Positions 32,277 to 38,868 of a stretch of DNA of 38,868 bases are shown here, one piece after another. Position 1 is the first letter of the stretch. Each line of letters begins with the position of its first letter. Position numbers and translations under genes: made by a program. This stretch comes from Metamycoplasma orale ATCC 23714 (GTDB lineage Bacteria > Bacillota_I > Bacilli_A > Mycoplasmatales > Metamycoplasmataceae): the NCBI RefSeq assembly GCF_000420105.1, contig NZ_ATUH01000010.1, positions 1-38,868 on the forward strand. The letters are read 5' to 3'. The notes under the pieces were generated by a model, which saw nothing but the letters and a program-made list of their open reading frames with translations, did not search any database and was not told the DNA's origin.

Positions 32277-33369
32277 ATTTTGTTCATTTATTGTAAATTT
32301 TCTTTTGATCTTCAGAAAATTCAATGCCTTTTTCTTTATTAAAATTAATTGAGCAAACTAGTATTGTTTCTTTAAAACATTCGTTAAAATCATTATTTAA
32401 CATATTTCTAATTTCTTGAACGCCTTTAAAAGTTCTTCCTTTACAAAGTTTATCAGCCATATAAATAATTTTATCCATTAATGAAAGTTCGAGATCTAAA
32501 GTTGTATGTACTTTTATTGCATGTAAGACTTCTTCATCATTATATTTATATATATCTCTAAGAAAATAATATGCAGTATTTTGGTGCAATTTATAAAATG
32601 GTAAATTTTCAATTCCATATTTTGCTAAAAAATCATTAGCTTTAGTAACACTTCACTCTTTAGTTATATCATGCATATACCCGCCTTCATATGCCCTTCT
32701 AATAAAATCTTTATCATTAGGGTTAGTTACTTTGGCTATTTGTTTAGCCATAGAGGCGGTATATTTTAGATGTGCATATCGATCATTAGATTTTATAAAA
32801 GAACGCGCTATATCACTAAAATAAAGAAAATTTGAACCGATATATGATTGTATTTCATCACTTACCATATCAAAATTACCTTTTTTGTATTCAGTAGAAG
32901 AGAAATTGAACATTTCATTGTTTAATAATAAGCAATTATATTTTTTTAAATTAATATCTGATTTATAACCTTGTCTTTTAAAGATAACTATTTTAACTAA
33001 CTTAGCTATTTCATCAATATCTTTTCATTTATGCAAAGAATTTAAATTATCAGACCCTATTAATAAATATAAATCATCATCTTTAAATTTATTTCTAAAA
33101 TATTTAACTGTATCAATTGTATAAGAAATACAATTACGATTAGTTTCAAATTCAGAAATTTGCATCTTAGGATTATCTTTAATTGCTAATTTAATCATAT
33201 TAATTCTATGTAAGTTACTTGCATAGCTTTTATCTTTTTTAAATGGATTTTTATTTGCGGGTACAAAATATAGATAATCTAAATCTAATGACTTAATTGC
33301 TTCTGATGCAACTAATAAATGCCCTTTGTGAATCGGGTCAAAACTACCACCAAAAATTCCTATTTTCAT
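32275..33369 (-). CDS. nadD: NadD-YqeK fusion: nicotinate-nucleotide adenylyltransferase + HD phosphohydrolase
   Basis: 364 residues. N-terminal half: nucleotidyltransferase with GIFGGSFDPIHKGHL (residues 4-18) and ISYTIDTVKYF, the NadD signature; it makes deamido-NAD from NaMN and ATP. C-terminal half (from about residue 180): HD domain with RYAHLKYT, GYMHDITKE (His233-Asp234), KLHQ, VHTT and DKIIYMADK, as in YqeK, which cleaves Ap4A in other Firmicutes. The fusion is common in mycoplasmas. TGA Trp codons occur in the linker and near the end; a stop at 32284 under the standard code is Trp, and the real stop is TAA three codons on. Ribosome binding site aaggag is inside the end of dinB, with which it overlaps by 1 nt. 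Confidence 0.92.
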
Positions 33370-34616
33370 TATTTCTCCTTCTTAATTTCATTAGTAGCAT
33401 TTTCTTTTCAATAATCTTCTTTTAAAAATTTAATGCTTTTAGGCTTTGCTTTTTGTTCAAGAATAAATTGTGAACCTTTTTTTAATACTTGTTTACCTAA
33501 TTTGTAATTAATACTAAATATTATATCTTCAATTTTATCTTCTTTAACATTATCAAATAAATCAATACTATAATTTTCATCAAAAATGGTCTTTAAATTT
33601 GAAACCCTAAAACCAAGTCCTCGAATTGAATCTTCTTTTCAAAATGAATAAAAAAGTTCTTTAGCTATTTTATAAATAGTAGCATAATCATTAGTGTATT
33701 TTTGGACTTTCTTTTGAATAGATTCTCATTTTTTATCATTATTTCTTATTTGCAAACAAAAAACATTTCCTTGTAAGTTTTGACTTTGCAATCTATAAGT
33801 AACAGTTTTAATTATTTCTTCTAAACTTTTAATTAATTGTGATTCATTTTCTATATCCATTTCCATAAATGTCATAGAATTTCCTATTCCTTGTGGATCA
33901 GCATTAATAATTAGTTTATCATTAACTTGGTCGCCTTTAAGCTCATTAATAACTTTTTCGGCATTTTTTCCAAAAATAGAACGTAAAAATGGTTTATTAT
34001 TAAAATTTACTAAATCGCGATAAGTAAATATATTTCCGGCATTTAATTTAATTGCAGTATTATTTCCTATTCCAAATATTTTTTCTACTTTTAGATCATA
34101 AAAATAAGGCTCAATATCTTTTCTATTTGTTAGTATTATTCCGTGTGGTTTAGCTTTATTAGTTGACATTTTGGCTAAGAACTTGCTATAAGAAATTCCA
34201 ATTGAACAAGGGATATTTATTTTTTCTAGTATTGTATCTTGTATTTCTTTGGCGCGTTTTAAAGCAAAATTATCATCTTGAGCAAATATTTCTAAAAAGC
34301 ACTCATCAATTGAATATATTTCTATCACATTTGAAAATGTATTTTTTAATAAATTAAAAATATCATGGGCAACTGATGTATAAAGTTCATAATGTGGTTC
34401 AACAACGACTAAATTTTTAACTTTTGATTTGATTATTTGAATAGAATCCCCAGCTTTAAAACCCATTTTTTTTAGTTCTGAAGACATTGAAGAAGCAATG
34501 CTTCTTTTATATTCTTTAGCAATTGCTATTAATTTATTTTGTAAATTGGGATTATTCTTTTTTTCACAAGAAACAAAAAAAGAATCCATATCAATATGAA
34601 AAATGTATTTTTTCAT
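33369..34616 (-). CDS. dinB: Y-family DNA polymerase IV (DinB)
   Basis: 415 residues. Translesion polymerase: HIDMDSFFVSCE (catalytic D-x-D near the N terminus), YSIDECFLEI (second acidic pair), IPCSIGISYSKFLAKMSTNKAKPHG, and a helix-hairpin-helix region KVEKIFGIGNNTAIKLN. The little-finger domain extends from about residue 235 to 340. The C-terminal tail to EIKKEK is read through three TGA Trp codons; under the standard code it would stop at residue 296. The start lies 2 nt after the sufU stop with no own ribosome binding site, so translation is probably coupled. Confidence 0.93.
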
Positions 34617-34618
34617 CT

Positions 34619-35050
34619 TTATATTATTTCTTTTCTAAATGCACGATAAATAATTGAGGCGCATTCTAAACGATTGAAATTATTTTTAACATTTTTAAAT
34701 ACAGCCAATGCCCCTAATTTTTCATAATCTTTGTCAGCAATTTGACTAGTATTAATCATTTTAAAATAAATATCTAATAATTCACTAATTTCTTCTTTTT
34801 GCTTATTGATAAATAAATCGATTGCCAAATCAACGCTTGCCAAAAAAACAGCGCAGCCTTCAGCAACATAATTAGATTTAACTAATACATTATCTTTTCA
34901 ATCAAATTGTATTTGCAAATCATCAACACATACCCCTGAGTGTTCTTTGATAATAGCTTTATTATTATCTAATAAATTAACTTTATACTTTGGTTTTGTG
35001 TATGCTTCTAAAATAATTGATTGAATTTGCTTATTATTATAAAAAGTCAA
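34619..35050 (-). CDS. sufU: Iron-sulfur / sulfur-relay scaffold SufU
   Basis: 143 residues starting at TTG (35050-35048). I chose this start because AAAGGAGG (35066-35059, minus strand) lies 8 nt upstream, and the sequence after it (TFYNNKQIQSIILEAYTKP) aligns with the usual SufU beginning. An ATG at 35092 in frame lies deep in sufS and has no such site. The SufU zinc/sulfur ligands are all present: Cys and Asp in SGVCVDD, Cys in AEGCAVFLAS, and Cys in RLECASIIYRAF. It accepts sulfur from SufS. Overlaps sufS by 14 nt. No sufBCD is seen in this operon, so the pair may mainly feed tRNA thiolation (inference). Confidence 0.88.
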
Positions 35051-36203
35051 GGAAATTTCCTCCTTTGTTAAGTAACTTAATAAATTTATCAATATCTTTC
35101 TTTGTATTATAAATTGATAATGAAATTCTTATATAAGTTTTTTGATAATTAGGATGTTTACTAAATAAAAATGCGCAAAATCTGCCAGATCTTAAATACA
35201 CGTTTTTATGACCAAAATAAGAAGCTACATCTTGACTGGGGATATTTTTAATATTAAATAAAATGATATTTGATCCTTTTTTAGAATCTATTTTAACATT
35301 AGAAATCATTGAAAGCTTTTCATATAAATAATTACTTAAATTACTTTCTATTTCTTGAATTTTAGCATATGTAATTTTATTTACAAAATCAATTGATTTA
35401 GCAAATTGACAAATAGCTACTAAATTAGCAGTACCTGGTTCATATTTAGCAATGGTTGGTTTTAGTTCTCATTTATCATAATCTATATTTTGAACTTGGC
35501 CACCGCCTCATTTTTCAGGGTTTAATTTATTTAATAAATTATTTTTAATAACTAAAGCACCAAGCCCAGTTGGACCATATAATTTATTTGCTGAAAATGT
35601 CAAAATATCACTATTGTGTAGAGATACATGTTTGTGTGCAATTGCTTGAGCACAATCATTAATTAAAATAATATTTTTCTTTTTACAAATTTCATATATT
35701 TCGCTTAGGTCGTAATTAATTTGGAAATTATTCGTTATTTCAGATAAAGAAATTATTTTGGTGTTTTCATCTATTAAATTAATTAATGATTTTTGATCAT
35801 CAAAATACTTGATCTTAATATTTTTATTCTTGCTAAATAATTCTAAAAATGGAACAATATTTGAACTATGATTATAAATAGATAATAAAATAGTTCCACT
35901 TTTAACAATTTGTAAAAGCATTCTAGCAGCTAAATTTAAAGATTCAGTTGTTCCGGAAGTAAAAATTACTTCATTTTCATCAGCATCAACAAATTTTGCA
36001 ACTTTATTTCTAGTTTCTAAAATTTTATTTGCGATTTTGATTCCCAATGTTGAATCAGCAGTTCTATTAGAGATTGAATATTTTGTATAAAAGTCATTGC
36101 CTTCTTTAATTACTGATTTGGGTTTTAACATTAATGCAGCATTATCAAAATAAATAAGCTTTTTATTATTAATAAGCATTGGAAAAAATTTACGTATATT
36201 CAT
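35037..36203 (-). CDS. sufS: Cysteine desulfurase SufS
   Basis: 388-residue class V PLP aminotransferase that takes sulfur from cysteine and hands it to SufU. Seen: YFDNAALMLKP at the N terminus, FTSGTTESLNLAARM, the PLP-lysine region DILTFSANKLYGPTGLGAL (usual form F-S-G-H-K; here Asn precedes the Lys), and the catalytic-Cys loop LRSGRFCAF near the C terminus (usual R-x-G-x-x-C). The start at 36203 is preferred over the one 15 nt upstream because aaggga precedes it and it clears the tlyA stop by 1 nt. TGA codons provide Trp/linker residues around nt 35500. Confidence 0.92.
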
Positions 36204-36204
36204 C

Positions 36205-36936
36205 TTATTCCCTTTCAAACAATGTTATATATTCAACGTTTTTTGATTTTTGGCCAACTATAGGGCTTTTATCAATTTGAAGTAATTTAAAATTTTTGTT
36301 TTTAGCATACTCTTTTATTTCATCAATAATTTTTGGATGCTCATCTTCAGAAACATATCCACCTTTTTGGACTAAATTATATGGAGCTTCAAATTCTGGT
36401 TTTATTAATATCATTAATAATACACCCTTTTTAAGAAAATTTGAGCAGACATCAAAAACATTTTTGATACTAATAAATGAGACATCGCAAGTTACGAAAT
36501 CTATGTCTTCTAAAAAAAATGAAGAATTTAAATTCTTTAAATTTGTTTTTTCATAAACGGTAACTTTAGGATTAATTCTTAATGAATAATCTAGCTGATT
36601 TGTTCCCACATCAACAGCATAAACTTTTTTGGCATTGTTAATTAACATTACTTGAACAAAGCCGCCAGTAGAAGATCCTATATCAAGACACACTTTATTG
36701 TCAAAATTAATATTGAATTTATCAATAGCACCTAAAAGTTTATATGCACCACGTGAAACATATTCTTTAGATTCTAAAATTTGAATATTTAAACCATTTT
36801 CATCGAATTTTGCATAAGGCAAAAATTGTTTTTCGCCATTAACAATTATCTTACCTTGTTTAATTAAAGAAAAAAGAACTTTTTCATCTTCAATATTTGT
36901 ATACTCTTTAATTATTTTTATTAGTGTTTTCTTCAT
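36205..36936 (-). CDS. tlyA: TlyA-family rRNA 2'-O-methyltransferase
   Basis: 243 residues. N-terminal S4 RNA-binding domain (residues 1-60), then the Rossmann methyltransferase domain: YVSRGAYKLLGAIDKF, SAM-binding CLDIGSSTGGFVQVML, YAVDVGTNQLDYSLR, the DFVTCDVSFISI motif and LIKPEFEA. This set, including the catalytic Lys-Asp-Lys pattern, is the TlyA/hemolysin-A group that methylates ribosomal RNA cytidine 2'-OH. ATG at 36936 preferred; an in-frame TTG three codons upstream is less likely. Overlaps the end of nusB by 29 nt. Confidence 0.92.
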   Translation of the reverse strand: MKKTLIKIIKEYTNIEDEKVLFSLIKQGKIIVNGEKQFLPYAKFDENGLNIQILESKEYVSRGAYKLLGAIDKFNINFDNKVCLDIGSSTGGFVQVMLINNAKKVYAVDVGTNQLDYSLRINPKVTVYEKTNLKNLNSSFFLEDIDFVTCDVSFISIKNVFDVCSNFLKKGVLLMILIKPEFEAPYNLVQKGGYVSEDEHPKIIDEIKEYAKNKNFKLLQIDKSPIVGQKSKNVEYITLFERE

Positions 36937-37360
36937 TACTACCAAAACTAATTTTAGATATTCTATCTAAAACTTTATTAACTAATTTATATTCTGTTCC
37001 AATAAAATATATTTTAGTAATATTAATCATTTCATTAATTGCTAAAATAGGTTTTTCAGCAATTATTTCATATGTTCCATATATTAAAATAGCTCTTAAA
37101 TGAGAATTTAGTCTTTCCCATGTTCAAGTTTCATCTAAAGTACAACAAATAAGTTTTTTAAATAAATCATAATTTTTTTCAATATACTCAATAATTCTTA
37201 TTTCTTTATCTTTTAAATCATAATTTTCAAATATCTCCTTTGAATCTATTTTTTTATTAAAAAGTTCATATTGATAGATGCAATTGATAATTCGACATCT
37301 TGATTTAAAAAAGTTTAGTAATTCTTCATCAGTAAAGGTTTTTTTAGTTTTTTCTTGCAT
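36908..37360 (-). CDS. nusB: Transcription antitermination factor NusB
   Basis: 150-residue all-helical protein. NusB with NusE (S10) binds boxA of rRNA transcripts and prevents early termination. Visible family features: SRCRIINCIYQYELFN near the start (R-x-x-(A/I)-(L/I)-x-x-(L/I)-Y-x-x-(E/D)), RLNSHLRAILIYGTYEI, and the C-terminal INEMINITKIYFIGTEYKLVNKVLDRI (usual I-N-E-(A/Y)-V-E-L-A-K-x-(Y/F)). Two Trp, one of them TGA (37126-37124), sit in the middle. It begins 2 nt after ymdB and runs 29 nt into tlyA. Confidence 0.88.
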
Positions 37361-37362
37361 TA

Positions 37363-38175
37363 TTATTTATCCCAAATATTGATTAATTCAATTTTCTTAT
37401 CATTTTCATTTTTTGTTAGAGTGTATATAATACCATTTAATTGGCATGGGTTTTCAGAAACTTGAAATGATACGTATGATTGAAATCTCATTTTTTCATA
37501 TACTTCTTGAAAATTTGATCCTATAGCACAATTTCTAGGACCACACATTCCAGCATCAGTTGCATAATAAGTACCCTTAGGCAAAATTCTAGCATCATTA
37601 GTTTGAACGTGTGTATGAGTGCCAAAAAAAGCATCTACTTTTCCATCAGTATACAATGAAAATACAGATTTTTCTGCTGTAGTTTCAGCATGAAAATCGA
37701 TGATATAGTAATCGGCTTTATTATTTTCATATAATTTATCAAACTCGTCAAAGAAATTATTAGCAACTTCTTCTTCTCAGGGTTTTAATAAAGGATTAAA
37801 AGTAATACCTAAAAAAGACATTATTGCTATTTTTTTACCTTTGACATCAAAAATTCTAATTCCACTTCCTGGATATTTTGATTCAATATTAGCGGGTCTA
37901 ATTACATCATTATTATTAATAATTTTTTTAATTTTAGATTTAGCTCAAACGTGATTACCTAAAGTAAAAGCGTTAATTCCTATTTCTTTTAATGTTTCAT
38001 AATCTTTTGGTTCAAATCCTTTTCTACCTGAAACATTTTCTGCTTGGGCATAAATAAAATCAATGTTATATTGCTTTTTTAAATCAGGAAGGTATTTTTT
38101 TATTATATCAATTCCCGGCTGTCCAAAAATATCGCCTAAAAATAGCACATTAATATTTTCATTTTCATTTTTCAT
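37363..38175 (-). CDS. ymdB: YmdB-family metallophosphoesterase
   Basis: 270 residues. Calcineurin-like phosphoesterase related to B. subtilis YmdB (2',3'-cyclic-nucleotide phosphodiesterase). Two-metal site residues visible: FLGDIFGQPG, AQAENVSGRKG, TLGNHVW, IIDFHAETTAEK, GTHTHVQTND. First gene of a seven-gene, closely packed operon. TATAAT lies 7 nt before the ATG and no ribosome binding site is present, suggesting a leaderless message. Two or more TGA Trp codons. Confidence 0.93.
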
Positions 38176-38182
38176 AGTTTTA

Positions 38183-38188
38183 ATTATA
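38183..38188 (-). promoter_or_regulatory. TATAAT box for the ymdB-nadD operon
   Basis: Minus-strand TATAAT with only 7 nt (taaaact) to the ymdB ATG. A start at the usual distance would fall at or next to the A of the ATG. Confidence 0.5.
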
Positions 38189-38538
38189 TATTAATTTAAT
38201 AACCTTAATTAATAAAAATTAATTAATAATAATCGAACTATTAATTATTTTTTTTATCTAAATATTGAGTTAAATTAATTTAAAATTTTTTTCAATTTAT
38301 AATAATTGTTTTTATTCTTTTTTTGAAATAGTTCAATCTTTATATTTAGACTTTTTAAGTCTAATTTTACTTCGAAATATAACTTCTTCTTCCTTTAATT
38401 TTTAAGCTATTATTTGTTCCTTTTTATAATAAGAAAATGCTTCTTTAATTTATAAATAAATTTGGCATAAAATAAATAACGATTTTTGTTTATATTTAAA
38501 AAAATATATAAAAAAATCCTCTAGCATAAGCTTTAAAG
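38189..38538. other. Very AT-rich spacer before the terminal insertion sequence
   Basis: About 350 bp with no gene on either strand. It contains perfect small hairpins: ttaattaat/attaattaa with a 4-nt loop (38205-38226), behind the ymdB promoter, and ttagactt/aagtctaa (38346-38364). Stop codons are frequent in all frames and I see no sign of a decayed gene. Confidence 0.5.
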
Positions 38539-38868
38539 TGAACCCCAAATTCCGGACTTTTTGGAAAGGGGTTCATTTTTATGCAATTCAAATTTAAAAA
38601 AGAAAAAAGAAGCAAATGAAATAGAGATATAAAAGGCTATTTGAAATTAAAACTTGATCAAAAAATAAAAATTGTTGAATTATATCTTCAAGATTTTAGC
38701 ATTTTAGAAATATCTAAAATAATGAAAAATTCTTATTCAGCATGCTATTCAGTAATAGAAAAATACAAAAAGTTTGGTTATAATTCTTTTGCTATGGAAA
38801 AGAAAAAAGGAAGAAAATCTAAAATAAATTTAGATGCTCAAAAGGCAGCAAATTTTAAAATCAATATT
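38539..38868 (+). mobile_element. Left end of an insertion sequence (probably IS3 family), cut by window end
   Basis: Begins near TGAACCCC (38539-38546), which with GGGGTTCA (38568-38575) forms an 8-bp hairpin right before the transposase start; the sequence TGAACCCCAAATTCCGGAC resembles the TG...CCCC...GGAC ends of IS150-group IS3 elements. No target duplication can be seen and the other end is outside the window. The exact boundary is inferred. Confidence 0.55.
38581..38868 (+). CDS. Helix-turn-helix transposase protein (IS3 orfA-like), partial
   Basis: ATG at 38581 opens a frame of 96 residues running off the window. KLDQKIKIVELYLQDFSILEISKIM is a helix-turn-helix of the kind in IS3-family OrfA; KKKGRKSKI follows, matching the G-R-(K/P)-x-K that often ends the HTH part. 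One TGA (Trp) at residue 13. OrfA would bind the IS ends; the DDE protein OrfB should follow beyond the window. The family call is from pattern only; other HTH transposase families are possible. Confidence 0.65.

Noticed and set aside
32284-32286. End of nadD at the TGA at 32284
   Set aside because: TGA is Trp here; the frame ends at TAA 32275-32277.
34163-34357. Plus-strand ORF antisense to dinB
   Set aside because: Shadow of the conserved polymerase motifs on the minus strand; no start signals.
35051-35092. Upstream ATG start for sufU at 35092
   Set aside because: It lies deep in sufS without a ribosome binding site and adds residues not fitting the family; the TTG at 35050 has AAAGGAGG in front.
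36204-36218. Upstream ATG start for sufS at 36218
   Set aside because: It overlaps the tlyA end; the ATG at 36203 has aaggga at the right distance and gives the typical N terminus.
1-38868. CRISPR array, tRNA or rRNA genes
   Set aside because: No regularly spaced repeats, no cloverleaf apart from the tRNA-like part of tmRNA, and no rRNA signatures were seen.

Overview
The window is AT-rich mollicute DNA. Most long genes run through in-frame TGA codons at places where the protein family has Trp, so UGA is read as tryptophan (translation table 4). Together with the very low GC content, the lipoproteins with A-K-C lipoboxes, the NadD-YqeK fusion, a minimal SufS/SufU pair and a four-gene Opp system behind an OppA of about 930 residues, this points to a Mycoplasma sensu lato, possibly of the hominis/bovis/synoviae lineages. 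The species cannot be fixed from the sequence alone. All gene coordinates below have been rejoined across TGA codons.

Layout. (1) 1-173: the tail of an IS30-type transposase, then a perfect hairpin and a short structured intergenic stretch. (2) 455-10592, plus strand, housekeeping: ruvA-ruvB, a fused secDF, hisS, aspS, secG, rnr and smpB, followed by the tmRNA gene ssrA (10598-10986). The rnr-smpB-ssrA run puts three trans-translation and RNA-quality-control parts side by side. (3) 11071-12280, minus strand: hpt and a deoxynucleoside kinase, overlapping, forming a nucleoside/purine salvage pair. (4) 12497-29793, plus strand: one long operon made of a giant 3133-residue exported or anchored protein (PDAFFG motif near the N terminus, long coiled coils, HEYGHH zinc-protease-like motif at 1966-1971), followed after 12 nt by oppA, oppB, oppC, oppD and oppF. 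(5) 29794-32222: two lipoprotein genes, each preceded by a copy of the same 180-bp block (3' end of oppF + terminator + promoter + leader). (6) 33369-38175 with its last gene ending at 32275, minus strand: a very tight seven-gene operon ymdB-nusB-tlyA-sufS-sufU-dinB-nadD/yqeK. (7) 38176-38580: very AT-rich spacer, then the beginning of an insertion sequence that runs off the window.

How the genes fit together. The most interesting block is 12.5-32.2 kb. A giant surface protein with a possible metallopeptidase site is co-transcribed with a complete oligopeptide importer, which suggests protein capture or cleavage coupled to peptide uptake in an organism that must scavenge amino acids. Directly downstream, a lipoprotein gene is bracketed by direct repeats carrying a duplicated piece of oppF. 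Recombination between the repeats would remove the first lipoprotein gene and put the second one behind the oppF terminator and promoter. Several genes (secDF, smpB, ymdB) have a TATAAT box only 7-12 nt before the ATG and no Shine-Dalgarno sequence, suggesting leaderless mRNAs.
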